From assembly GCA_001184405.1 (NCBI GenBank), contig LFMX01000021.1:1-64000 (forward strand): a DNA stretch of 64,000 bases, in the 5' to 3' direction. The stretch comes from Candidatus Burkholderia humilis. Lineage in GTDB: Bacteria > Pseudomonadota > Gammaproteobacteria > Burkholderiales > Burkholderiaceae. The stretch's first letter is position 1, and every line of letters begins with the position of its first letter. The position numbers and the translations under genes are program-made. The notes under the pieces were generated by a model. The model was not told the origin of the DNA and made no database searches. It saw only the letters and a program-made list of their open reading frames with translations. Shown piece by piece: positions 8,955 to 19,537 of this stretch.

Positions 8955-9092
8955 ATGACGATCAGTAATACGAGCACGCTCGCGGAAATCCGCGAGGTGA
9001 ATCTGTCTGCTCTTCTCGACCGAGCGTCCGTCGTTCGCGGAACTCGAAAAACACGTGCGCCGCGTCAAGGCGAAGTAATCAAGGCGAAGTAA
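8955..9092 (+). pseudogene. Deletion fusion: start of flhD joined to end of motA
   Basis: From the ATG at 8955 the first 18 codons read MTISNTSTLAEIREVNLS, the start of FlhD, subunit of the FlhD4C2 flagellar master regulator. FlhD would continue with a tyrosine-leucine core, but the sequence jumps. In another frame the next bases encode LLFSTERPSFAELEKHVR and RVKAK then TAA (9076-9078), the C-terminal end of the flagellar stator protein MotA. The rest of flhD, all of flhC and most of motA are therefore missing. The resulting open frame encodes a 45-residue nonsense hybrid ending at 9092, through a 14-base tandem copy of TCAAGGCGAAGTAA (9065-9078 and 9079-9092). motB follows 16 bases later. 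Confidence 0.85.
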
Positions 9093-9108
9093 GCGCGACT
9101 ACACGAAC

Positions 9109-10080
9109 ATGAGCACCGACAAAGACTATCCGATTTTCGTCAAGTGCGTCGTCGCCGGAAAGGGCAAGGGCCATCACGGCGGCGCGTGGAAGCTCGCGTA
9201 CGCCGACTTCATGACCGCGATGATGGCGTTCTTTTTGTTGATGTGGCTGCTGTCGTCGACATCGCCCGTGCAGCGGCGCGGCATCGCCGAATATTTTCAG
9301 ATGCCGCTCAAAGCCGCGATGGTCGGCGGCAAGATCACCGGCATGGACAACAGCATCATCGAAGGGGGCGGGCGCGATATTTCCAGCGACGAACCCGGCG
9401 ATGCGTGCCGCACCGACGGTAAAACGCAGCTCGCCAACCGCTCGTCGCGAAAGACCGACGACGAATTGCTCAAGGCCGCGCAGAACGAATTCGAGCGCCG
9501 CGAACAGGAGCGCCTGCACGATCTGCAGATCAAGTTGATGGACGCCATCGACGCCAATCCCACATTGCGTCAGTTCAAGCAGCAGATTCGCATCGACGCT
9601 ACGCAACAAGGTTTGCGCATCGAAATTGTCGATACCCAAAAGCGGCCGATGTTCGCGCTCTCCAGCAACAACGTGCAGCCGTATATGCGCGACATCCTGC
9701 GCGAAATCGGCAAGACGCTGAACGATGTGCCGAACCGCATCGTCGTGCAGGGACACACGGACGCCGTGCAATACGCGGGCGACGAAAAGGGCTACAGCAA
9801 CTGGGAACTGTCGGCGGACCGCGCGAACGCGTCGCGGCGCGAACTGGTCGCGGGCGGCATGGATGAAGCGAAAGTGCTGCGCGTGCTCGGGCTGGCATCG
9901 ACACAGAACCTCAACAAGAAAGATCCGCTCGATCCGGAGAACCAGCGCATCAGCGTGATCGTGCTCAACCGCAAGACCGAAGCCGAGATGATGCGCGACG
10001 ACGGCGGCGCGAACGCAACCTTCTCCAACGACGCGAAGCCGCAGCTCGGCCAGATCGTGCCGCCCGTGGCGAAGCGCTGA
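9109..10080 (+). CDS. motB: Flagellar motor stator protein MotB
   Basis: The 323-residue protein is open throughout. After a basic N-terminus it has the single membrane helix with the proton-accepting Asp33 in AYADFMTAMMAFFLLMW. The C-terminal half has an OmpA-like peptidoglycan-binding domain (GHTDAVQY, NQRISVIVLNRK). MotB anchors the stator to the cell wall and needs MotA to form the proton channel. MotA is reduced to its last codons just upstream, so this protein cannot work in a motor unless another motA exists elsewhere. The segment GDACRTDGKTQ after the plug region looks less conserved than usual. It is probably unselected but not yet broken. Confidence 0.9.
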   Translation: MSTDKDYPIFVKCVVAGKGKGHHGGAWKLAYADFMTAMMAFFLLMWLLSSTSPVQRRGIAEYFQMPLKAAMVGGKITGMDNSIIEGGGRDISSDEPGDACRTDGKTQLANRSSRKTDDELLKAAQNEFERREQERLHDLQIKLMDAIDANPTLRQFKQQIRIDATQQGLRIEIVDTQKRPMFALSSNNVQPYMRDILREIGKTLNDVPNRIVVQGHTDAVQYAGDEKGYSNWELSADRANASRRELVAGGMDEAKVLRVLGLASTQNLNKKDPLDPENQRISVIVLNRKTEAEMMRDDGGANATFSNDAKPQLGQIVPPVAKR

Positions 10081-10191
10081 AGACGCCGTTCGAAACACCG
10101 TTCGAAACGCATCTCAATCGTCTGCACAAAAAATACTCAAGTCTCGACACGTTTACGCCGTCAACCGAGGAAGAGCTGCGAGACCACACAC

Positions 10192-10572
10192 ATGATCAAG
10201 AACATCCTGGCAATCGACGATTCCGCTGCCATGCGGCAAATCCTCAGCGCCACGCTGACGACGACGGGCTACGAAGTGACCGTCGCCTCCGATGGCCACG
10301 AAGGGCTGGAATGGGCGCTCGCGGAGCGCTTCGATCTGGTGCTCACGGATCAGCACATGCCGAAGAAAAGCGGCCTCGATCTGATCGTCGAATTGCGGGC
10401 GAATCACGCGTACAAGGCGATGCCGATTCTCGTGCTGACGACCGAAAGCGGCGAGCCTTTCAAGGATGCCACGCGCGCAGCGGGCGCGACGGGCTGGATC
10501 GAAAAGCCGCTCGATCCGGATCTGCTGACGGAATTAGTGGCTGCGCTCGGCGAGCCTCAAGAACAGCACTGA
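10192..10572 (+). CDS. CheY-like single-domain response regulator
   Basis: The 126-residue receiver domain starts MIKNILAIDDSAAMRQ, with acidic pocket Asp9/Asp10, phospho-acceptor Asp53 in LVLTDQHMPKKSG, a Thr in VLTTES and a conserved Lys in WIEKPLDP. It has no output domain. In Burkholderia a receiver of this kind sits between motB and cheA, distinct from the second CheY near the end of the operon. It is intact, although its presumed kinase CheA is frameshifted just downstream. Confidence 0.9.
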   Translation: MIKNILAIDDSAAMRQILSATLTTTGYEVTVASDGHEGLEWALAERFDLVLTDQHMPKKSGLDLIVELRANHAYKAMPILVLTTESGEPFKDATRAAGATGWIEKPLDPDLLTELVAALGEPQEQH

Positions 10573-10619
10573 GCTAAACGTTAATCAGGCAAGACAAGCA
10601 ATCCAGCGGTGACTCAAGC

Positions 10620-12987
10620 ATGACATTCGACATTACCCAGTTCTACCAAACCTTCTTCGACGAGGCCGATGAGCTCCTCGCGCAGATGGAGCAATTGCTG
10701 CTCGTGCTGGATATCGCGAATCCCGACCCGGAAGACCTCGCGGCGATTTTCCGCGCGGCGCATTCGATCAAGGGCGGCGCGGCGACATTCGGCTTTACCG
10801 CGCTGACGGAAACGACGCACATCCTCGAATCGTTGCTGGATCGCGCGCGCAATAACGAACTCGTTTTGCGTCGCGACATGATCGACGCATTTCTCGCAAC
10901 CAAGGACGTGTTGCAGGATCAGTTGTCGGCGTATCGCGCGAGCGCGGAGCCGGACATGGAAGCAGCCAGCGCGATTTGCGCGAAGCTCGAGCGTCTGAAG
11001 AACGAAGACGCTGCAGCAGCGGTTGCTGAGCCTCAAGTATTGGCAGGCGTGAACGTCAATCAGGAAGCTCCGGTTGAGATGCCGGTCGAACCGGCGTATG
11101 TCGGCGTGAATGCGCCGCCGTCGCACGTGCTCTCGCAAGCGATGGAAGCGATCGAGGACGATGGCAGCTGGGACGGCGCGTTCGATGTCGCTGATGGAAC
11201 ACAGAACGCAGGAACCGCGGCCGCGAAACCGGCGGTGGAAGTGGGACCCCACCTGAAAATTACGCTACGGGGGGTGGGCGAGAAGGACCTGGAGACGCTG
11301 ACTGAAGAGTTGGGGAATCTGAGAAGCATCGTCGGAGAACAAAGGACTGACGCCGAACTAGTGCTGTGGCTCGATTCGGACGTGAGCGCCGACGACATCG
11401 TTGCCGTGTGCTGTTTCGTGATCGATGAAGCGCAGATCACGATCGGTCCGTGGTAATGCGGCGGAGCATACCGCCGGCAAAGAACCGTCGAACACGACGG
11501 CACAACAAAAGCAGCAAAGCGTGTTGGAAGTGCCGCCCGCCTTGCCGACGCCTGGAGCGTCGGCGAGCGCGCCGGTCAAAAAAGAAGCAGCAGTAGAAAC
11601 GGCGAAGCCGGCGGTCGTCGAACCGCCGGCGCTCCCGTCCAAACCCGCACAAGCGGCACAAGCGGCACAAGCGGCACAAGCGGCACAAACGGCACAAACG
11701 GCACAAACGGCACAAACGGCACAAACGGCACAAACGGCACAAACGGCACAAACAGAAGCCGAGAAGAAGACGTGCCCGCAGGCGGCCGCATCGGCGGAAG
11801 GCAATTCGATTCGCGTCGGCGTCGAGAAGGTGGATCAGCTTATCAATCTGGTGGGCGAACTCGTTATCACGCAGGCGATGCTCGCGGAAACCACGAGCAC
11901 CTTCGATCCCGTCTTGTACGACCGGCTTTTCAACGGCATGGCGCAGTTGGAGCGCAACGCGCGCGACTTGCAAGAGGCCGTCATGTCCATCCGCATGATG
12001 CCGATGGAATACGTATTCAGCCGCTTCCCGCGCCTCGTGCGCGACATTGCCGGCAAGCTCGGCAAGGAAGTGGAACTCGTCACGTTCGGTCAGGCGACCG
12101 AACTGGACAAGAGTTTGATCGAACGCATCATCGATCCGCTCACGCACCTCGTGTGCAATTCGCTCGATCACGGCATCGAAACCGTGGAAGCACGCCGCGC
12201 GGCGGGCAAACCGACGACCGGCCAGCTCGTACTGTCGGCGGCGCATCACGGCGGCAATATCGTCATTGAAGTGAGCGACGACGGCGCGGGCTTGCGCCGC
12301 GACAAGATTCTCGCGAAGGCGCAGAAGCAGGGCATGGCGATCAGCGAATCGATGAGCGACGAGGAAGTCTGGCAACTGATCTTCATGCCGGGTTTCTCGA
12401 CCGCCGAACAGGTGACGGACATTTCCGGCCGCGGCGTGGGCATGGATGTGGTCAAGCGCAACATCCAGTCGATGGGCGACCACGTGGAAATCACCTCGCG
12501 TCAGGACGCGGGCACGACGACGAAGATCGTGCTGCAGCTCACGCTCGCGATTCTCGACGGCATGTCGGTGAAGGTCGGCAACGAAATCTTCATTCTGCCG
12601 CTGAACTTCGTGATGGAGTCGCTGCAACCCGTCGCCGATGACATCTACACCGTCGCCAACGGCGAGCGCATCGTGCGTGTGCGCGGCGAATATCTGCCGC
12701 TGGCCGCGCTGCATTCCGTGTTCGACGTCGAAGGCGCGCGCACCGATCCGACGCAGGGCATCGTCACCATCATGCAGACGGAAGGCCGGCGCTTCGCCAT
12801 GTTGATCGACGAACTCGTCGGACCGCAGCAAGTGGTCGTGAAGAACCTCGAAACCAACTATCGCAAGGTGCACGGCATAGCCGCCGCCATCCTGGGCGAT
12901 GGCAGCGTCGTACTGATCGTCGACGTTGCCGTGCTCAATCGCGAGTCGCGGGCAGCGCATGCAACACATGCACCGCTCGCTCACTAA
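10620..12987 (+). pseudogene. cheA: Chemotaxis histidine kinase CheA, frameshift in the linker
   Basis: The first frame (10620-11456) carries the Hpt domain with the phosphorylation site His48 in AAHSIKGGAATFGF and a regulator-binding region. It stops after QITIGPW where a frame with one base fewer would read into NAAEHTAGKEP. The second frame to 12987 has the dimerisation helices (INLVGELVITQAML), the ATPase domain and the CheW-like P5 domain. In the ATPase domain the N box reads HLVCNSLDHGIE, with Cys where Arg is conserved; DDGAGL and GRGVGMDVV are normal. The linker also contains an expanded Ala-Gln-Ala/Thr repeat. Kinase and phosphotransfer domains are therefore separated, and no CheA signalling is expected unless both halves are translated. 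Confidence 0.88.
11647..11754 (+). repeat. Twelve-copy 9-base tandem repeat in cheA
   Basis: GCACAAGCG repeats four times, then GCACAAACG eight times (last copy diverging), encoding (Ala-Gln-Ala)4 then (Ala-Gln-Thr)8 in the flexible linker before the dimerisation domain. The unit keeps the frame, so copy-number change would alter length only. Confidence 0.9.
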
Positions 12988-13009
12988 AGCAAGACCTCTG
13001 GGGAATACC

Positions 13010-13486
13010 GTGGCAGACCTTCAATCGATTCAAAACGCTACGTCAGCGCGCCGCGATGCGCGGCATACCGAAGCCGCCGGGCAGGAGTTTCTCGTGTTCA
13101 CGCTCGGCGCCGAGGAATACGGCATTGACATTCTCAAGGTGCAGGAAATTCGCGGCTACGACAGCGTGACGCGTATCGCGAATGTGCCCGCGTTCATCAA
13201 GGGCGTGATCAATCTGCGCGGCATCATCGTGCCGATCGTGGATATGCGCATCAAGTTCAATCTGGGCCGCGTCGAATATGACAACCAGACCGTCGTGATC
13301 ATTCTGAACGTCGCGCATCGCGTGGTCGGTATGGTCGTCGATGGCGTGTCGGACGTGCTCACGCTCATGAAAGAACAGGTGATGCCCGTGCCGGAATTCG
13401 GCGCGACGTTTTCCACCGAATATCTGACCGGTCTGAGCACCGTGGATGGCCGCATGCTTATCCTGATGGATATCGAAAGCTCATGA
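13010..13486 (+). CDS. cheW: Chemotaxis coupling protein CheW, last residues lost
   Basis: CheW bridges receptors and CheA. The GTG start at 13010 follows GGGGA by about five bases and gives [19 protein letters not shown]. The SH3-like core is present ([51 protein letters not shown]). Near 13476 the sequence GAAAGCTC has lost one A from the expected GAAAAGCTC. The frame now ends after MDIESS, whereas the other frame continues [16 protein letters not shown] to TAA at 13525-13527. The loss removes about 14 C-terminal residues outside the core beta-barrel, so partial function is possible. It follows cheA by 22 bases. Confidence 0.85.
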   Translation: MADLQSIQNATSARRDARHTEAAGQEFLVFTLGAEEYGIDILKVQEIRGYDSVTRIANVPAFIKGVINLRGIIVPIVDMRIKFNLGRVEYDNQTVVIILNVAHRVVGMVVDGVSDVLTLMKEQVMPVPEFGATFSTEYLTGLSTVDGRMLILMDIESS

Positions 13487-13548
13487 CGAGCCGTGAAATG
13501 GAACTGATCGACCACGTCGGCGCATAACGCATTGCGCAGGGAAAAGTC

Positions 13549-15359
13549 ATGCTAAAGATGTTGTCGATCCGCACGACGCTTACGCTCGTCGGTCTATTGT
13601 TTGTCGCCAGCGCGGCGATCATCGGTAGGATTTCGCTCGTCGGCCTGAACTCGGCGAGCGCATCGCTCACCACCATCGCGCAGCAGGATATGGTCGCGAT
13701 GCGTGCGCTGTCCGAAACGTCGTCGTACTTGTTGCGCTCGCGCGTTACGCTCGATCGCGTGCGCTCGCTCGTCGAAGCGGGCAGCACGGCCGAAGCGCAA
13801 AAGGCGATGGATCGCGGCCAGTCAGTATCTGCTCGACAAGAGCAACGAGAACTGGAAGCTCTATCTGGAAACGGTCGCGTCCACGCTGCCGAAAGACACG
13901 CTCGAAACGCTCACCGCGCAGCACGACGCGTTGACGAAAACCGGCGTGGAGCCGAAATTCGCGGCGATCCGAGCGAACGATATGGCCGCGTATCACGCCA
14001 TCGCCGATACGAAGATCAGCCCGATGTTCGTCTCGTTCGATCAGGTCGTGACGGCAGCCGTGCAATTCCAGCAAAAACACGCGGACAAATCGCGCGCGAG
14101 AACGGCATCGGAAATCACGACGCTGAACGTGACCATCGGCGCGCTGCTCGTGATGTCGCTGCTGATTCTGATCGGCACGCGCTTCATGTTGCGCGGTCTC
14201 ATCATCAAGCCGATCGAGGAAGCCGTCGATCATTTCGAGCGCATCGCGCAGAGTGATCTCACCCACTCGGCGCACACGGAAAGCACCAACGAAATCGGGC
14301 GCTTGTTCGCGGGCATCGAACGCATGCGCGGCAATCTCACGTCGATGGTCGGCGCGGTGCATCGCGGTGCGGAATCGATCGATGTCGGCGCGCATGAAAT
14401 CGCGAGCGGCAACACGGATTTGTCGCAGCGCACGGAAGAGCAGGCGGCATCGTTGCAGGAAACCGTGTCCAGCATGGAGCAGTTGACCAGCACCGTGAAG
14501 TAGAACGCCGATAACGCGCGTCAGGCGAGCCAGCTTGCCGTGAACGCGTCGGATATCGCGTCGCGCGGCGGCGAAGTCGTCGAGCAGGTCGTCGATACGA
14601 TGAACGCGATTGCATCGAGTTCGAGCAAGATCGTGGACATCATCGGCGTGATCGAAGGCATCACGTTCCAGACCAATATTCTTGCGTTGAACGCGGCCGT
14701 GGAAGCGGCGCGCGCCGGCGAGGAAGGGCGCGGATTCGCGGTCGTCGCGGGCGAAGTGCGATCGCTTGCACAACGCAGCGCGGCGGCGAAGGAAATCAAG
14801 TCGCTTATCGGCGATTCGGCCGAGAAAGTGCAGAACGGTTCGGAGCTCGTGCATCAGGCGGGCGAAACGATGGGCGAGATCGTGCAGGCCGTGCACCGCG
14901 TGACCGACATCATGGGCTAGATCAGCGCGGCATCGGAAGAACAGTCCGACGGCATCGCGCAGGTGAACCTCGCCGTCACGCAGATGGACAGCGTCACGCA
15001 ACAGAACGCGGCGCTCGTCGAGGAAGCGGCGGCAGCGGCGGCCTCGCTCGAAGAGCAGACGCGTCAACTCAAGGACGTCGTATCGCAGGCGTATCGATGG
15101 ATCGGCGGTGGTTGCGCGTGCGAAAGCGCCTGCGCCGGCGGCGCGTGTCGAGCCGGTGGCATCGGCGAAAAAACCTGCGGCGAACATCACGAAAGTTTCG
15201 CCGGAGCCTAACGTCGCGCGCGATCCGGCCGTTATCAAGGATACGGCTCGCGAAGCTGCCAGGAAGCCTGTCGTGAAAGCAACATCAAGCGCACAGGCAA
15301 CGACGGCAAAGCCCGCGAAAGCCACGACCGCTGACGACGGTGACTGGAAAACCTTCTAA
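13549..15359 (+). pseudogene. Methyl-accepting chemotaxis protein (Tar-like), four lesions
   Basis: The sequence starts MLKMLSIRTTLTLVGLLF with a membrane helix and a four-helix periplasmic sensor of the Tar type. A second helix (VTIGALLVMSLLILIG) and a HAMP domain precede the signalling domain, including the universally conserved hairpin tip region [20 protein letters not shown]. Lesions are a frameshift near 13818 (MDRGQSV against ASQYLLDKSNENW), TAG at 14501-14503 replacing Gln in TVKQNADN, TAG at 14918-14920 replacing Glu in IMGEISAASEE, and a frameshift near 15100 before the Ala/Lys-rich tail ending DGDWKTF. A receptor this damaged cannot be made. Confidence 0.92.
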
Positions 15360-15431
15360 AGCATCTTCACCCGAGCTGACCATGCCAGCCTTCAGCCACT
15401 TGCACGCAACGCGGCAGACGCTGAACGCGGC

Positions 15432-16417
15432 ATGGACCGATCGACCGATCAAGCGGCGCGCGATCACGACGCCAAGGAAGCACGCAGCATCATGATGGCG
15501 ACGCGCAACGCACGCGTCGACTTGGGGCAGAGCGTACGCGGCCCCGACGTCGAGCGCGATTTCGAATTCACGGCGGCAGACTTTGGCCGCATCCGCGAAC
15601 TGATTCATCGCCGCGCGGGGATTTCGCTCTCCGATCACAAGCGCGACATGGCCTACAGCCGTCTCGCTCGACGCCTGCGCGCCTGCGGTCTCGACACGTT
15701 CAAGCAGTTCTCGACCGTCTCGAAGCCAACGACGACAACGCCGAATGGGAAGCCTTCGTCAACGCGCTGACCACGAATCTGACGGCGTTCTTCCGCGAAT
15801 CGCATCACTTTCGGATTCTGGCCGACTTCGCCAAGCGCCGTCAGCAGCCGCTCTCCGTGTGGTGCTCGGCGGCATCGACGGGAGAAGAGCCGTATTCGAT
15901 CGCGATGACGCTCGTCGAAGCCCTCGGCGATCACGCCGCGCGTCACTGCACGGTTTTCGCGAGCGACATCGACAGTCAGGTGCTCGCCAAGACCGATACC
16001 GGCGTGTATTCGCTGAATCAGGTGAAAGCGCTGCCGGTCGAGTGCCTCAAGCGCTTCTTCCTGAAGGGCACGGGCTCGCACGCGGGCCTCGTGAAAGTGC
16101 GTCCCGAATTGCGCGCGATGGTCAACTTCGGCCGCATGAATCTGACGGACGCGCGTTACGACGTCAAAGGTCCGTTCGACGTCATTTTCTGCCGCAACGT
16201 GATGATCTATTTCGACAAGCCGACGCAAGGGCAAGTGCTGTCGCGTTTCGAACCGTTGATGAAGCCGCGCGCGCTCCTGTTCGCCGAGCATTCGGAGAAT
16301 TTCACGTATGTGTCGCAGGCATTCAGACTGCGCGGTCAGACCGTGTATGAACTGACGCGCGACGGCAAACTGGCCGCCGCCGCTCAAAAGCGCACGCTCG
16401 CGGGAGAACTCGCATGA
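15432..16417 (+). pseudogene. cheR: Chemotaxis methyltransferase CheR, one frameshift
   Basis: CheR methylates receptor glutamates using S-adenosylmethionine. The N-terminal helical domain (FGRIRELIHRRAGISLSDHK, YSRLARRLRACGLDTFKQF) and the SAM domain (SVWCSAASTGEEPYSIAMT, PFDVIFCRNVMIYFD) lie in different frames. The switch is near 15718, where TTCTCGACC lacks one base of the expected FLDRLEANDDNAEW reading. The SAM motif reads SAASTGEE with normal spacing. The downstream gene overlaps by ATGA, as in intact operons. Start at 15432 or the ATG at 15492 cannot be decided. Confidence 0.85.
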
Positions 16418-17123
16418 GCGGCCTGCCAATCGCGTCGAATCTGTATTTCGACAATCACTTCAAGAAGCCCGGCGTGAAGCTCCTGCCGAACTAGTTCTAC
16501 ATGACGAGCGAAAACATGGTGCTCGTCACGGTGCTCGGTTCGTGCGTGGCGGCGTGAATCAACGATCGCACGGCGGGCATCGGCGGAATGAATCATTTCA
16601 TGCTGCCCGATGACGGCTCGGACGCGTCGCACGCATCGTCGGATTCCATGCGCTACGGCGCATACGCGATGGAAGTGCTGATCAACGAACTCATCAAACG
16701 CGGCGGACGCCGTGACCGCTTCGAAGCGAAAGTCTTCGGCGGCGGCGCGGTGCTCGCGGGCATGACGACCATCAATATCGGCGAGCGCAATTCGGAATTC
16801 GTGCGGTGTTATCTCGCGCTGGAGAAGATTCGCATCGTCGCGGAAGACTTGCAGGGCATGCATTTGTGCAAGGTCGCGTTCATGCCGCGCTCCGGCCAGG
16901 TGATGGTCAAGAAACTGAAAGTGGCGCATGACCCGGTCGTCGTCGAGCGCGAGCAGGCGCTCGTGCAGCGCACGCCGGAAGAGCGCGCGGAGCGTCTGGC
17001 GAAGGCGCGCGCATGCGTCGAGCTGTTCAACCTCAACCAAACGAAGTCCGCTGCCGTTAAACCACGTGTGGAACTGTTCGGCGCAGCGGGCACGTGGCGC
17101 TGCACGAAAGCGGCGGAGGAAGC

Positions 17124-17127
<4 letters not shown>
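16414..17127 (+). pseudogene. cheD: Chemoreceptor glutamine deamidase CheD, two in-frame stops
   Basis: The whole frame is readable from ATG 16414 apart from two nonsense codons. TAG at 16492-16494 stands for Glu in LLPNEFYMTSENM. TGA at 16555-16557 stands for the second Cys in LGSCVAACIND. The catalytic Cys of GSCV and the His motif MNHFMLPDD are still present, as is the C-terminal [12 protein letters not shown]. No frameshift occurs across 237 codons, so the damage is by point substitution only. It overlaps cheR and cheB by ATGA at both ends. An internal GTG or ATG start after the second stop would lack the catalytic Cys. Confidence 0.9.
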
Positions 17128-18237
<1,110 letters not shown>

Positions 18238-18302
18238 CGTTTTTATTGCGTTTTTGAACTGATTACGCGGCATCGCCGCATAGCGAAACACAGGGGGTAG
18301 TG

Positions 18303-18704
18303 GTGGACAAGAACATGAAGATCCTCGTCGTCGACGATTTTCCGACGATGCGCCGTATCGTGCGTAACCTGCTCGAGGAACTGGGTTACACGAACGTGGA
18401 TGAAGCTGAAGACGGCGCAGCCGGACTCGCGCGTCTGAAGGGCGGCGGTTTCGACTTCGTGATCTCCGACTGGAACATGCCGAACCTCGACGGCCTCGCG
18501 ATGCTGCAGCAGATTCGCGCGGACGCGACGCTCACGCATCTGCCGGTGTTGATGGTGACGGCGGAATCGAAGAAAGAAAACATCATCGCGGCGGCGCAGG
18601 CCGGTGCGAACGGCTACGTCGTCAAACCTTTCACGGCCGCCATGCTCGACGAGAAAGTCACCAAGATTCTCGAGAAGATGAAGACGGCCAAAACGGGAGG
18701 CTGA
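18303..18704 (+). CDS. cheY: Chemotaxis response regulator CheY
   Basis: The 133-residue receiver domain that binds the flagellar switch protein FliM when phosphorylated has acidic pocket Asp11/Asp12, acceptor Asp56 in [13 protein letters not shown], Thr in VLMVTAES and Lys in YVVKPFT. The GTG at 18303 is chosen because GGGGG lies five bases upstream; a GTG at 18300 and an ATG at 18315 are in the same frame. It is intact although its kinase, esterase and phosphatase partners are all damaged. CheZ follows two bases after its stop. Confidence 0.88.
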   Translation: MDKNMKILVVDDFPTMRRIVRNLLEELGYTNVDEAEDGAAGLARLKGGGFDFVISDWNMPNLDGLAMLQQIRADATLTHLPVLMVTAESKKENIIAAAQAGANGYVVKPFTAAMLDEKVTKILEKMKTAKTGG

Positions 18705-18706
18705 TC

Positions 18707-19312
18707 GTGACCGAGTTGACCACTGAATTGGCAACGAGCGGCGCATCCGTCGTCGAAGGCGACAACGGCGATCGCATCCTCGCGCGCGTTGGGCAGGTCA
18801 CGCGCACACTGCGCAATTCGATGCGCGAACTCGGCCTCGACAAGCAGGTTGAAGCGGCGGCGGAAGCCGTGCCCGACGCACGCGGCCGCCTGAAGTACGT
18901 CGCCACAATGACCGAGCAGGCCGCCGAGCGCGCGCTGAACGCCATCGAACTGGCCCAGCCCATGCAAGAAGCGATGCAGCGCGAAGCGCAGGCGCTCGAC
19001 GTACGCTGGGAACAATGATGGCGCGCCGCTTGCTCAGGGAGAAGCAGGCGAGTTGCTCGCGCAGACGCGCAGCTTTCTGAAGAGCGTCCCGGAACGCACG
19101 CAGGCGACCAACGCGCAGTTGCTGAGCGTTTTACTGGAGAACACGCGCCGGAGCGACGCGAGCAGTTTGCGGCATCGGCGGCGTTGCTGGTCTCGGCGAG
19201 CGGCAGTCCGGAGTCACTGTTGAACGGTCCGCAGATCAATCCGGAAGGCAAGAGCGATGTGGTGCAGGATCAGTCGCAAGTGGACGATTTGCTCGCAAGT
19301 CTCGGTTTTTAA
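18707..19312 (+). pseudogene. cheZ: CheY phosphatase CheZ, internal deletion and frameshifts
   Basis: The GTG at 18707 follows GGGAGG. The N-terminal helix (MTELTTELATSGASVVEG, LKYVATMTEQAAERALNAIE) is followed by a frame break near 19015. In the next frame TQATNAQLLSVLLENT joins two family segments that are normally separated: TNAQLL before, and RQLL.VLLEN after, the long helix with the catalytic AQDFQDLTGQ element. About 90 bases with the active-site Gln are missing, with CAGTTGCTG at the joint. A further shift leads to the CheY-binding tail SLLNGPQINPEGKSDVVQ and DDLLASLGF ending at 19312. The protein could not act as a phosphatase. Confidence 0.88.
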
Positions 19313-19348
19313 GCAGCGCACAACGCGCCAGAAGTGTTAAAAAATCGA

Positions 19349-19371
19349 CGCGATGCGCATCGCGTTTTTTT
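19349..19371 (+). terminator. Terminator of the chemotaxis operon
   Basis: The perfect palindrome CGCGATGCGCATCGCG is followed by seven T residues, 36 bases after the cheZ stop. Confidence 0.8.
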
Positions 19372-19537
19372 ATGCGCGGGATTGCGAACGTTAGGACTAT
19401 TAAGCATGGCTGGCATACTTGAGCTTTCGCATGAGAATTTCCTGCGAACCAAATGGTGACAGAGCTGTCATTTGAATCGTCATAAATTGTCCGTCCGGGA
19501 CGCATGCGGACGGCGAAATTAATCGATTGGAGGCCCA

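Noticed and set aside
11641-11760. CRISPR-like or regulatory repeat array
   Set aside because: The units are contiguous 9-mers without spacers, in frame inside cheA, so it is a coding microsatellite.
16555-16557. TGA in cheD at a codon that is normally Cys, a possible selenocysteine site
   Set aside because: A TAG lies upstream in the same gene, the selD gene in this window is broken, and no SECIS-like hairpin is evident just after the TGA. A TGC-to-TGA nonsense change is simpler.
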